DNA of 41,303 bases from DATBFG01 sp036558645 (GCA_036558645.1 DATBFG010000111.1:1-41303); one strand, 5' to 3'; positions 1 to 8,278 are shown, numbered from the stretch's first letter. Notes: generated by a model not told the origin, from the sequence alone. Numbers and translations are program-made.

Positions 1-218
1 TTGCTGGAAGCTCGGATGATAGTCACACCCTATAATCATCATGTTCGGCTCCTTTCCTCCGAGCCCTTTGGTGGTTTGCGCTTCCAAAGTCTACTCGGCC
101 GACGGGAGCCGACATTGTTATGGAATCATTTCACTCATTGATTTCCCGTCGATCAAAGCTGCCAAGAACGTTTACCCTGGACAACAGCCTGTTAATATCA
201 ATTATCCAGGGGCTAATT

Positions 219-653
219 ATGCCTAAGCATGTCGTTGTCTTCGCGATTTTTCTCTTTGCCGTGGCGGACTCTCTCGCTCAAAGAAGTCAGCTCAGCGGAA
301 CGGTGGTTGACCCTGCGGGCGCGGGGATCGGAAAGGCCTATGTGCTAATCCACTCAGACGCTGTAGATCGAGAGCACAGAAAGCCGTATTGCCTTGAACT
401 GCGAACGAATAAAGAGGGGCAATTTACCGCTATTTTGCCGGAGGGTTTTTTCGACGTTTTCATTGGAGCCACGGGATTCACGCCATACAGTAAGAAGATT
501 AGAACTCGTGCTGCAGCTCAAGAATTCCAAGCAGTCCTGGAACTGGATTTGTTGTACTTGGCTGAGCATGGAGACGAGTTCTTTGAGATGGCTCCGGACG
601 TTCAGACCGAACCGTCATCACTCCCGGATTCTCTGCAAGACGGACCTCAATAG
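219..653 (+). CDS. Secreted carboxypeptidase-regulatory-like (Ig-fold) domain protein
   Basis: A 144-residue protein. The ATG at 219 was chosen because AGGGG lies about 7 bases upstream and the product then opens with a signal peptide (hydrophobic stretch ending near ADSLAQ); an upstream ATG at 120 would add 33 residues with no recognisable features. The mature part starts with SGTVVDPAGAGIGKAYV and continues through LRTNKEGQFTAILPEGFFDVFIGATGF, the typical pattern of carboxypeptidase-regulatory-like or transthyretin-like beta-sandwich domains that are abundant in acidobacterial secreted proteins. The tail after about residue 115 is acidic and low in complexity. No catalytic residues are visible. 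The role is probably structural or binding outside the cytoplasm; the exact function is unknown. Confidence 0.7.
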   Translation: MPKHVVVFAIFLFAVADSLAQRSQLSGTVVDPAGAGIGKAYVLIHSDAVDREHRKPYCLELRTNKEGQFTAILPEGFFDVFIGATGFTPYSKKIRTRAAAQEFQAVLELDLLYLAEHGDEFFEMAPDVQTEPSSLPDSLQDGPQ

Positions 654-669
654 CCTCGACCGACTCTTA

Positions 670-701
670 TAGTACAGTCCTGATTTAGTACAGTCCTGAT
701 T
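670..701. repeat. Perfect 16-bp tandem duplication
   Basis: Two identical adjacent copies of TAGTACAGTCCTGATT lie at 670-685 and 686-701, directly downstream of the 219-653 gene and upstream of the 803 gene. The copies are perfect, which suggests a recent slippage event. No function is evident. Confidence 0.85.
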
Positions 702-802
702 GGCATAATATCCCGATTTCACTCATCGACCAGGGTTTTGAGTCCCAACGCCTGTTTTCGTTAGTTAGGGAACGCTTTCTGATTTATGGCGTATTTATCT
801 CT

Positions 803-1186
803 ATGGAACAGCGCAATGGGTGGGGCCGTGTTAAGTGGATGATAGCTTGTTTGGCAGGCGCATTTTCCGTTGCCGCTGCTCTTGCTTATTTGGAGTACAT
901 GGGAAACGGCATTGCGGCTGGAGCAATCATTGGGCTGCCTGGACGAGAAGCGGATGTAGCGGTCATGCAACACCACGCTGTTGCTTGGTTGGGGGTATGC
1001 GCTCTGTTTCAGTTTGGTGTTGTCATCGCACTTTTTTCGCTATTTCGGTTCGGAGCGGAGGCAGATCGCCTGGTCCGTTATGTGTCTCGTGCTGCTGTTG
1101 CGACAGTTCTTTCAATCCCGACAACACTTATGGTCGGCGTGATTATTTACCGGACCCTGATCCTGCTGAGAGGGTATTCGCGTTGA
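803..1186 (+). CDS. Small membrane protein of unknown function
   Basis: A 127-residue hydrophobic protein that I do not recognise. Three membrane-spanning segments are visible: about residues 12-30 (MIACLAGAFSVAAALAYL), about 60-80 (AWLGVCALFQFGVVIALF) and about 95-118 (AAVATVLSIPTTLMVGVII). The first loop, between segments 1 and 2, carries GLPGREADVAVMQHH. The start has only a weak ribosome-binding site. The reading frame is intact with membrane-protein composition, so it is probably a real gene. It stands alone between two secreted-protein genes on the same strand. Confidence 0.6.
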   Translation: MEQRNGWGRVKWMIACLAGAFSVAAALAYLEYMGNGIAAGAIIGLPGREADVAVMQHHAVAWLGVCALFQFGVVIALFSLFRFGAEADRLVRYVSRAAVATVLSIPTTLMVGVIIYRTLILLRGYSR

Positions 1187-1337
1187 ATGGCGATAAATCG
1201 CGATTTCACTCAGAACCCCTGGCCGAGGGCAATTACGCTATTGCCGATAAGAACAGTTAGCTCTCTAAGAACGAGTTCCTTCGCGCTCTGCGGCAAATGT
1301 GCTAACCTCAACCGCTCTTTCCATGACGGAGGGCTGC

Positions 1338-2072
1338 ATGGTGAAGGCGTGCTCTGCATTGTTTCTTGCGACTACTCTCTGCGTAGCGCTGTGGGGACAA
1401 GACAAGCAGTTTATGGACGACTGGACCAAGGGCGCAAACTCTCCCGGTAGCACTCTCACAGCAAAGGAAACGGGCCGAATCTCCGCAGGCGGGCACACCG
1501 TTGTTTCGTACAGACTGTTTGCGTCGGGATTGCCCAAAGGCCAGCACTTCACACTGTGGACGTGGACTCTGGGAGAGCAGCCTCAGGCTGCCGCGGATGC
1601 ATTTATCAATCCTGACGGTTTGATCGTGAATCGTCTGGCAGATGCAGCACGCAAGGTTACAGAAGATCCGATCGACGTGAGGGCGTTCGCTGGCCTTGGC
1701 GAACCGAAGCGATTTGCAATTACGTCAGATGACTGGAACCTGCAAGCGTTCGCTGCAGTCGTACCTTTTCCCATAGAGCAGAGTGTCAATGGATGTCGGT
1801 TATCGGTCGAAATGTCGGCTCCAAACTATGCAGGGGTAATCGCTCGAGGTTCGGGCTTTCAACCAGGCGAGTCTCTTGTCATCGATATGACATCCGACAG
1901 TGAGGGTGGTAAAGGACAGGCCATTGCCACACGGGAAGGCACATACACTGCTGTGATTTTGCCTGCGGTCAAGGGACAGAAGTCGGGAACGGGCAGCGTG
2001 AGAATGACTAGCCCGAAGTGCAGCGTGGCGGTGCAATTTCCCTGGGGCGACGGCAGTTATCGGCTTCAATAG
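1338..2072 (+). CDS. Secreted hypothetical protein
   Basis: A 244-residue protein. The ATG at 1338 has GGAGGG four bases upstream and gives a clean signal peptide (MVKACSALFLATTLCVALWGQ); earlier in-frame starts lack a ribosome site. The mature region has two beta-rich halves. The first contains SAGGHTVVSYRLFASGLPKG, and the second contains NYAGVIARGSGFQPGESLVID, reminiscent of Ig-like or IPT-like folds in acidobacterial exoproteins. No enzyme motif is visible. The product is probably exported or periplasmic; its function is unknown. Confidence 0.65.
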   Translation: MVKACSALFLATTLCVALWGQDKQFMDDWTKGANSPGSTLTAKETGRISAGGHTVVSYRLFASGLPKGQHFTLWTWTLGEQPQAAADAFINPDGLIVNRLADAARKVTEDPIDVRAFAGLGEPKRFAITSDDWNLQAFAAVVPFPIEQSVNGCRLSVEMSAPNYAGVIARGSGFQPGESLVIDMTSDSEGGKGQAIATREGTYTAVILPAVKGQKSGTGSVRMTSPKCSVAVQFPWGDGSYRLQ

Positions 2073-2292
2073 CCGCTTAGCCGACGTAACGTCGCATAAC
2101 TCTCATTGAACCAGTTTTGTCGTGATTTGCTAAAATCCCGCGGTTCCGCATGGACCCCGGTCATGATTGTGACGTGGTACTCGTCACAGCAACGGCGATC
2201 AGGTATACCCACCACAACTGGCGCAAAATTCCGATTTCGCTCATTGACGTTCAGTGAGTTTTCTTCGCAAATCTTATCTGCTAATCAAACCG

Positions 2293-2973
2293 CTAAAGAA
2301 TATTCACAGCTCTAGCGGCGAGCAAGGCAAGCACGGCCAGCGAAATCGTTGCCTGTATCATCATCAGAACCTTCGCCCATCGGGAAAGCGCAGGAGTATC
2401 TGTGGGCGATAGAGCTGTGCTTGTGTTGAAGGCTAAGAACAAATAATCCACAAAATTGGGTGACCAGCGCGAATGGGAGCCCGCTTCGTGACTCATCTGC
2501 GGAAACAGGAAAGCTCCTGTTTTGTGTCCCGATACCTTCTCGCGCTCATGCGGACCACCGGCATCCAGGCGCCAGTACCACAGGGCAAAGACCAGAATAT
2601 TCGTTATCCAGAGCGCGACCGCGGAGCGGAGCAAGATGTTCGGCTCTATCTCGTGCTTCGGGATGGCAACCACCAACAGGCCAAGGGACCAGACCAATGC
2701 GAGGGTCAATATCCCACTGGCTGCGTACCCGAGTATCTTGTCGATTCGATGATGGCCAACTCGATGCGAGATGAATGTGGAGAGAATCAAAGCAGCCACG
2801 ACTGCGAGGAGCAGCCAATCCGGACCGACTGAAAGACTGCTGGGAAGTGCAGCATAGAGCAGCCCACTCGCAAGCATCGCTATCAAAGCGAGCCAGCGTG
2901 GCTCTTTGACTCCGTCCGCCTTCTTGTCGAAGTTCGTAGCTTGTTCGTGCTCGGCCCGCAACGCTGCCGCCAT
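2293..2973 (-). CDS. Polytopic membrane protein with an ion-channel-like C-terminus
   Basis: A 226-residue protein with about five to six membrane segments. A charged cytoplasmic N-terminus is followed by hydrophobic stretches near residues 27-45, 52-68, 82-105, 115-132 and 190-222. The last part, FVDYLFLAFNTSTALSPTD followed by TPALSRWAKVLMMIQ and a final helix ending ARAVNIL, resembles the pore loop and second helix of two-TM potassium channels, but SPTD stands where the selectivity filter TxGYGD would be. I believe such proteins are usually annotated as DUF1345-like or hypothetical membrane proteins. Its 3' end faces the 1338 gene. Transport activity is inference only. Confidence 0.6.
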   Translation of the reverse strand: MAAALRAEHEQATNFDKKADGVKEPRWLALIAMLASGLLYAALPSSLSVGPDWLLLAVVAALILSTFISHRVGHHRIDKILGYAASGILTLALVWSLGLLVVAIPKHEIEPNILLRSAVALWITNILVFALWYWRLDAGGPHEREKVSGHKTGAFLFPQMSHEAGSHSRWSPNFVDYLFLAFNTSTALSPTDTPALSRWAKVLMMIQATISLAVLALLAARAVNIL

Positions 2974-3087
2974 TGCACATTATGGTAGGTGATTTCGAAG
3001 GTGAATCCAAGCAAGCCGGGATAGCGCCCGCCAACAGTCATGCTGCGCAACAGAAATGCTAGATATAGGAGCGAAAGACAGCAGAGA

Positions 3088-4470
3088 TCAAGGTGTAACC
3101 ATGAACTGCTTGTCGCTTTTCAGTGTTCCCGTCGGAGTCGTCACCGTGATGTAGCCGGTGGTTGCACCCGCGGGCACGGTGGCGACCATATACGTGTCGT
3201 AGATCAAGCCGAAACTAGCCGGCACTCCGTTGAACGAAACCTGCGTAGTGCCGAACAAGCCCTGGCCCAGAATGTCCACTTTCGATCCAACATATCCGCT
3301 GGCGGGAAGGAATTTTATGAAGGGTGCGAGTTTCAGATCCAAGCTGTAGAAAACGCCTAATCCACCGCTTCCGCCGACTTCTGCGGTTCCATACAAAATT
3401 CCGTTGGTGTGTTGCACCATGGTGGTCTGCGCGCCCCATTCTGTAGTCGGGCTGAAGTTGTGGAGCACCTTGAAGACTCCGGTGGAGCTTACGCGGAACA
3501 TCACGCCGTAATCGATGTACTGTCCGCCCTCGTTCGTGGTCCCGTAGAAGTTTCCGTCAGTTGCTTGCACCAGTCCGGCAATCGGAACAGCTCCATCGGA
3601 GCCGCCGGTGAAGTTATGCAGAACAATGACATTGCCGTGCGGCTTCAGCTTGAATGCGACTCCTTTTCCCGCGGTGCCCCCTCCTTGCGTTACACCATAG
3701 AAGTTGCCATCGGCGCCCTGCACGAGCGGAGCACTAGGGGATGCGCCGTGATTGCTATCGAAATGGTAAAGAACCGTGAAGTCGCCCCAACGGCTGATGC
3801 GGAAGATAGTCCCCAAGCCATAGGCGCCACCCTGAAGCGTGGTTCCGTAAAAATCGCCGTCGGTGGCTTGCATGAGCGGCGCGTATGGGAACGAACCGTC
3901 CGTACCCTTAAAAACGTGCAACAAGGTAAATACGCCTGACGAAGAAATCTTATAGATGGAGCCAAATGGGTTGTTGTCGCTGGTTCCAACCGTGGTGCCA
4001 AAGAAATCTCCGCCAATGCTTTGGACGGGAGCGGCGTAGGGATAGGCGCCATCATCGCCGCCACTGAAGCTGTATAACGTGCCGATGCCACCGTTGTCTG
4101 CCCTCATATTGAAAACTGTCCCAAAGCCAGCATTCCCGCCGAACGCCGTGGCGCCATAGTAATAACCGTCCTTGCCGAGCGTGAGGCCACCGATGGGGGC
4201 TTGGCCGTCGGTGACGTTGAACTGGTGCATCACCGTCAATTGTCCATTCGTGGTCAGGTAAAACGCACTACCGATCGCGTCGGTGTAGAAATCGTCCGCC
4301 GCTGTATACAGGTAGCCGTGTCGCCCCTGACTGATGGCGTTATGGTACGGATTGCCTGGGTCTCCAGGGTGTGCGCCGAAGTTGTATAGGACTTTGTAAG
4401 TTTGTGCGGGCAGGGTTACCGTGCAGAGAAGCAATTCGAGCGCTAGCCGAGAAAGCGTTGAGACCTTCAT
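3088..4470 (-). CDS. Secreted GloVer-type tandem-repeat protein with C-terminal IPT/TIG domain
   Basis: A 460-residue exported protein. The start at 4470 was chosen because the transcript carries AGGAG five bases upstream and the product then begins with a signal peptide (MKVSTLSRLALELLLCTVTLPAQ); a longer frame reaching 4674 lacks both. The body consists of about eight repeats of roughly 40 residues with the pattern G-x-FYGTT-x-GG-x-x-G-x-GT-x-F-x-x-x-x-x-G followed by LHxF-x-G-x-DG, the 'choice-of-anchor tandem repeat GloVer' family common in Acidobacteriota. Repeats of this kind probably form beta-propeller blades. From about residue 380, PFIKFLPASGYVGSKVDILG and VSFNGVPASF mark an IPT/TIG Ig-like domain. 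It is predicted extracellular, perhaps adhesive; no catalytic residues are seen. Confidence 0.85.
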   Translation of the reverse strand: MKVSTLSRLALELLLCTVTLPAQTYKVLYNFGAHPGDPGNPYHNAISQGRHGYLYTAADDFYTDAIGSAFYLTTNGQLTVMHQFNVTDGQAPIGGLTLGKDGYYYGATAFGGNAGFGTVFNMRADNGGIGTLYSFSGGDDGAYPYAAPVQSIGGDFFGTTVGTSDNNPFGSIYKISSSGVFTLLHVFKGTDGSFPYAPLMQATDGDFYGTTLQGGAYGLGTIFRISRWGDFTVLYHFDSNHGASPSAPLVQGADGNFYGVTQGGGTAGKGVAFKLKPHGNVIVLHNFTGGSDGAVPIAGLVQATDGNFYGTTNEGGQYIDYGVMFRVSSTGVFKVLHNFSPTTEWGAQTTMVQHTNGILYGTAEVGGSGGLGVFYSLDLKLAPFIKFLPASGYVGSKVDILGQGLFGTTQVSFNGVPASFGLIYDTYMVATVPAGATTGYITVTTPTGTLKSDKQFMVTP

Positions 4471-4692
4471 AAAGCTCCTATCAGTTGCAGCGGGTGAGAT
4501 GCCGGCGTGGAGTGCTACGGCTACTCGGTCGGTCTGGCATCCGAGGCCCGGCCCAAAACTAGTCCGGTCTGTCGCGGAACAAGCGAGCAGCCGTTGGCGA
4601 CGGGTCTGGTGCACAATTCCTGTTCTCTCCAGGAAACAAACTCTAGTCTGCTGCTTGCATCCACTGCCATACACGTCGGGGCTCTCGGAGAA

Positions 4693-5280
4693 TTGACGGA
4701 GAGTACACGCGACGCTGCGGGAAATATATATGGAACGACTGCCACGGGCGGAACTGGTGCCGGTTGCGCGGGCGGCTGTGGGTTGATCTACAAGCTCGAT
4801 CCACTCGGAAACCAGACCATCCTTTATACATTCAGTGGCGGAAGCGATGGAGATATTCCGCTGGCAAGCCTGGTCCGCGACGGCGCTGGAAACCTGTACA
4901 GCACGACCTTCGCAGGCGGCGCCAGTGGATTCGGGACGGTATTCAAGCTGGATGCGTCAGGCAATTTGACGACGCTCTACAGCTTTCAAGGGGCGAGTGA
5001 CGGCGGGAATCCCAGCACCAGTTTGATACGAGACGAGGCAGGAAATCTGTATGGGACGGCAGAGATTGGCGGAACGGGGTCTTGTTTCGGAGGGTGCGGA
5101 GTCATCTTCCGAGTGGATTCTGCTGGGAATGAAGTTGTGCTGCACAGCTTCATGGGGTCGCCGCGAGATGGAAAGTCGCCATTTGCGGGCTTGGTCGCGG
5201 ATTCCAATGGTGTTTTGTATAGCACTACAGATAAGGGCGGCCGAGCGGACCAAGGGATTGTGTACAGGATAGGAAGATAG
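4693..5280 (+). pseudogene. 5'-truncated GloVer-repeat protein gene
   Basis: From about 4693 the frame encodes GloVer repeats (DAAGNIYGTT, GAGNLYSTTFAGG, EAGNLYGTAEIGG, SNGVLYSTTDKGG), four in all, two with paired-cysteine inserts (GCAGGCG and GSCFGGCG). It ends cleanly at TAG. Upstream, the open frame runs back to an ATG at 4507, but the added residues have neither repeat character nor a signal peptide, and no ribosome site supports that start. A TTG at 4693 has a poorly spaced GGAG. Intact members begin with a signal peptide and a full first repeat, so this looks like a remnant that lost its 5' end. It is head-to-head with the intact family member ending at 4470. An expressed cytoplasmic version cannot be excluded. 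Confidence 0.55.
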
Positions 5281-5330
5281 AGTGTGGTTGTATCCGCCCG
5301 GACGGGTCCCACTATTGGAAACCTGCGCTA

Positions 5331-5394
5331 CGTCGCGCGAGTAAAGCAGGTCCTTCGGGCGCTCGGTTGACACCTCGCATCCTCAGGATGACAA
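5331..5394. repeat. Dispersed intergenic repeat, copy a
   Basis: The stretch ends with CTCAGGATGACAA. Read on the reverse strand (TTGTCATCCTGAG...TGCGAGG...CAACCGA) it aligns with 33001-33056, and its TCATCCTGA end aligns with 30092-30138. These three gene-free sites therefore share a diverged repeat family. CATCC-TCA-GGATG also forms a small hairpin. Such elements are common between genes in Acidobacteriota; their role is unknown. Confidence 0.55.
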
Positions 5395-5540
5395 CTCTCT
5401 GAAAGTTATGAAAAACTCCATAGCTGTTTTCACCGGGTTGAGCCCGCAATTTCCCGTGTGTTAGCATCCTTGGTTTTAGCAGGCTGATCCGTTTTTGGCC
5501 TTATCTAGTCCTCTTGAATCTTCCGGCCACGGGAGCCCCT

Positions 5541-5672
5541 GGCGGTCCCATTCGGGGAACGCCGACCCTCGGTAACTGGAACAGCCATGGACAGAGTTTC
5601 GCCGAGCTGCGCTCGGCTGGACAGCTGAGGGCGGCTGTCCCTGCGTAAGCCCGGCGGCGAGACGTCCGTCGG
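5541..5672 (+). promoter_or_regulatory. Highly structured leader upstream of the EF-G paralogue
   Basis: This part of the 418-base gene-free stretch 5281-5698 holds four good hairpins in series. GGCGGTCCC (5541-5549) pairs with 5555-5563 with one mismatch. GCCGAG (5601-5606) pairs perfectly with CTCGGC (5612-5617). GGACAGC (5619-5625) pairs perfectly with GCTGTCC (5634-5640). CCGGCGG (5651-5657) pairs with CCGTCGG (5666-5672) with one G-U. The last ends 12 bases before the ribosome site (GGAGGA, 5685-5690). I could not match it to a known riboswitch, SRP, tmRNA, 6S or RNase P RNA. It is either a cis-regulatory leader or a small RNA; the strand is inferred from the downstream gene. The rest of the stretch holds only repeat copy a. 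Confidence 0.5.
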
Positions 5673-5698
5673 CACATGATTTGTGGAGGAGCGAACCT

Positions 5699-7807
5699 GT
5701 GAAAGTCTACGAAGGCGCAAATATCCGAAACGTAGCCGTCATCGGGCACGGCCATGCGGGCAAAACGTCCCTGATTTCATCGATGCTGTACACAGCGGGG
5801 TCGACCCAGCGGTTGGGCCGCGTTGACGACGGCTCCGCCACGACGGACTACGACGAAGAAGAGATCTCCCGCAAGATGTCGATCTCGTGCGGGCTTGCCT
5901 TCGTGGAATGGGAGAAAACCAAGATCAACCTGGTGGATACGCCCGGCTTCAACATGTTTGTTCATGAAGCCAAGATGGTATTACCCGTTATTGATGCTGC
6001 GATTGTGGTTGTCGACGGAGTGGCCGGCGTCGAAGTCGTCACACAGCGTGTCTGGTCGTATTGCGAGGAATACAACACACCTCGCCTGATTGTCGCGAGC
6101 CGCATGGATCGTGAACGCGCCGATGCCGATCGCGTCCTTGACTCGCTGCAGAAGGCGTTTGGGCGGAACGTGATTCCCATCGAACTGCCGATCGGCAGCG
6201 AGAAGAATTTGAGCGGCGTTATCGACCTGGTCCGGATGAAAGCCTACACCTACGAGCTGGGTGGGAACGGTAAGGGCAAGGAAACGGATATCCCAGCCAA
6301 TCTTAAGGAACGTGCGCAGAAGGCGCATGAGGCGCTGGTAGAGCTGATCGCAGAAGGCAACGACGAGTTAATGGAGGAGTTCTTCGAGAAGGGCACCATT
6401 CCGGAAGAACATCTCATTCCGGCGCTGCACAATGCCATCCGCGAGGACAAGATCTTTCCTGTCATTTTTGCTTCCGGGCTGGGCAATGTTGGTGCGGATC
6501 GAGTCCTGGACTTCATTGTCGACTATACGCCGGCCCCATCCGAACACGAGTGGGTGCAAGGCGAACCGGCCGCCTCTGGGAATGGAGATGCTCCGAAGCG
6601 GCATGAGGCGGATGGGGATCCATTGTCGCTATATGTATTCAAGACCGTGTCGGACCCGTTTTCCGGACGAATCTCCTATTTCAAGGTGTTCTCGGGAGTG
6701 CTGAAGAATGACGCGACAGTGCAGAATTTCACTCGAGGATCGAGTGAGAAGCTCGCGCACATTTCAGGGATGCAGGGCAAGACTGCGGTTCCAGTGACTG
6801 AACTTCATGCCGGAGACATTGGCGCAGTTGCCAAGCTGAAGGACACAGTCACCGGCGACACGCTGGGTGACAAATCGGCCCCGATCCAGTATCCAAGGGT
6901 GAAGTTGCCGGAGCCGGTCATCACGTTTGCTATCGAGCCGAAGAGCCGTGCCGATGAAGACAAACTGGGCGTTGGCATCCACAAGATGATGGAAGAGGAC
7001 GCAATGCTGCGATTCTTCCGCGATCCGCAGACCAAAGAGTTCCTGATCGCGGGGACAGGCCAGCAGCATATTGAGGTGGTCGTCTCGAAGATGAAGAAGC
7101 GCTATCACACGGAAGTTGTACTGAAGGCGCCAAAGGTGCCCTATCGTGAGACGATTCGCGGCAAAGCCGATGTGCAGGGACGCCACAAGAAGCAGACCGG
7201 CGGCCACGGCCAATATGGAGACTGCAAGATCAAGATGGAGCCACTGCCGCGCGGCGAACAGTTCGAGTTCGTCAACGACATCTTCGGCGGCGCGATCCCA
7301 AAGAACTTTATTCCAGCGGTAGAAAAAGGAATTAAGGATGCGGCGGCGCGCGGGTATCTGGCGGGCTACCCGGTAGTCGACTTCAGGGTCATTCTCTACG
7401 ACGGTTCGTATCACGACGTGGATTCGAACGACTTGTCATTCCAAATGGCGGGCCGAATCGCGTTCAAGAAAGCCATGGAAGTGGCCAAGCCGACGCTGCT
7501 CGAGCCAATCATGGCGGCGGAGATTACCGTGCCTGACGAGTTCGCTGGCACCATCATGGGCGACCTCAACAGCCGCCGAGGTCGTATCCAGGGTATGGAC
7601 AACAAGGCTGGAAACACCGTGGTGAAAGCGGAGATTCCCATGGCGGAAATGCTGTCTTATGGAGCGGATCTTACCTCGATGACGCAGGGCCGCGGCAGCT
7701 TCAACATGGAGATGCACCACTACGACACGGTTCCGGCAATGATTCAGGAAAAGATCGTCGAGAAGGCCAAGGCAGAACGCGGCGAAGTGAAGGATGAGGA
7801 AGAATAG
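5699..7807 (+). CDS. fusA: Elongation factor G-like translational GTPase (divergent paralogue)
   Basis: A 702-residue protein with EF-G domain order: GTPase (1-280), a domain II barrel (about 300-390), then EF-G domains III, IV (KQTGGHGQYGDCKI to about 605) and V (EPIMAAEITVPDEFAG onward). EF-G drives tRNA-mRNA translocation and ribosome recycling in the cytoplasm. The GTG at 5699 was chosen because GGAGGA lies eight bases upstream. The P-loop is GHGHAGKTS (16-24). Switch II reads DTPGF (80-84) where canonical EF-G has DTPGH with the catalytic histidine, and the G4 motif reads SRMD (134-137) instead of NKMD. These changes point to the EF-G-like paralogue class rather than the main str-operon factor, so the symbol is provisional. 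It stands alone behind a structured leader. Confidence 0.88.
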   Translation: MKVYEGANIRNVAVIGHGHAGKTSLISSMLYTAGSTQRLGRVDDGSATTDYDEEEISRKMSISCGLAFVEWEKTKINLVDTPGFNMFVHEAKMVLPVIDAAIVVVDGVAGVEVVTQRVWSYCEEYNTPRLIVASRMDRERADADRVLDSLQKAFGRNVIPIELPIGSEKNLSGVIDLVRMKAYTYELGGNGKGKETDIPANLKERAQKAHEALVELIAEGNDELMEEFFEKGTIPEEHLIPALHNAIREDKIFPVIFASGLGNVGADRVLDFIVDYTPAPSEHEWVQGEPAASGNGDAPKRHEADGDPLSLYVFKTVSDPFSGRISYFKVFSGVLKNDATVQNFTRGSSEKLAHISGMQGKTAVPVTELHAGDIGAVAKLKDTVTGDTLGDKSAPIQYPRVKLPEPVITFAIEPKSRADEDKLGVGIHKMMEEDAMLRFFRDPQTKEFLIAGTGQQHIEVVVSKMKKRYHTEVVLKAPKVPYRETIRGKADVQGRHKKQTGGHGQYGDCKIKMEPLPRGEQFEFVNDIFGGAIPKNFIPAVEKGIKDAAARGYLAGYPVVDFRVILYDGSYHDVDSNDLSFQMAGRIAFKKAMEVAKPTLLEPIMAAEITVPDEFAGTIMGDLNSRRGRIQGMDNKAGNTVVKAEIPMAEMLSYGADLTSMTQGRGSFNMEMHHYDTVPAMIQEKIVEKAKAERGEVKDEEE

Positions 7808-7836
7808 GGCGATTCTGACAACGGGAAGAAAGCTTT

Positions 7837-7866
7837 AACCACAAAGGACACAAAGGGCCACGAAAG
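7837..7866. repeat. Short-period (about 9-bp) CACRAAGG array
   Basis: Directly after the EF-G-like gene, the motif CACAAAGG/CACGAAAG recurs three times at 9-10 base spacing. The same word recurs at 10131-10150 downstream of another stop codon. Function unknown. Confidence 0.6.
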
Positions 7867-7879
7867 ATTGAGTGTGAGC

Positions 7880-8278
7880 CTACTCCTTCACATTGACGAG
7901 TTCGAGATCGGTCTGCTGAAAATCGCTGCCTTTCGCCAAGAGCGCCTGGTCGAGAGACTTGGCTAATGCGTAGGCAAAGCAATCTCCGAAATTGAGGGCG
8001 GCGGGATGGCGGCCCTTTCCATATCTTCGCCAAGACGAACGCGCGATCTCAATCTGTTCGCCGTCAACGGGAACGATCTCAAGACCGACACGAACCAAAA
8101 AGAGATCGAACTCGCGTCCGGCGGACTCACCGCGGCGGGCTTCGAGCACAATCCCGGTTTCAAGAACTGTGGCAGCTGAGATGTTCCGTGTGTCTGATTT
8201 GAGCAGGGTATTTAGAAACGACGCGCGTTCCGGTTCGCCCAGAAAAATCGCAAGCAACGCGGAAGTATCGATGACCAT
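7880..8278 (-). CDS. vapC: VapC-type PIN-domain ribonuclease toxin
   Basis: A 132-residue single PIN domain, the normal size for VapC toxins, which cleave RNA with Mg2+ when freed from VapB. The four conserved acidic positions are visible: D4 in MVIDTSALL, E in SAATVLETGIV, D in ALNFGDCFAYALA and D in GSDFQQTD. Its ATG shares one base with the antitoxin stop codon (TAATG, 8276-8280), so translation is probably coupled and the two form one operon. The specific RNA target cannot be read from sequence. The gene runs opposite to its housekeeping neighbours, as expected for an accessory toxin-antitoxin module. Confidence 0.9.
   Translation of the reverse strand: MVIDTSALLAIFLGEPERASFLNTLLKSDTRNISAATVLETGIVLEARRGESAGREFDLFLVRVGLEIVPVDGEQIEIARSSWRRYGKGRHPAALNFGDCFAYALAKSLDQALLAKGSDFQQTDLELVNVKE

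Noticed and set aside
41..226. 61-codon frame at the left edge
   Set aside because: No ribosome site or domain, and it overlaps the better supported gene starting at 219.
2106..2315. 69-codon frame in the gap before the channel-like gene
   Set aside because: No ribosome site or protein-like features, and it overlaps the end of the opposite-strand gene.
5470..5507. Promoter for the EF-G-like gene (TTGGTT and TATCTA)
   Set aside because: The two boxes are 26 bases apart, too far for a sigma-70 promoter.
6764..7414. 216-codon open frame antisense to the EF-G-like gene
   Set aside because: It lies wholly within a strongly conserved coding region, and its composition is that of a shadow frame in GC-rich DNA.
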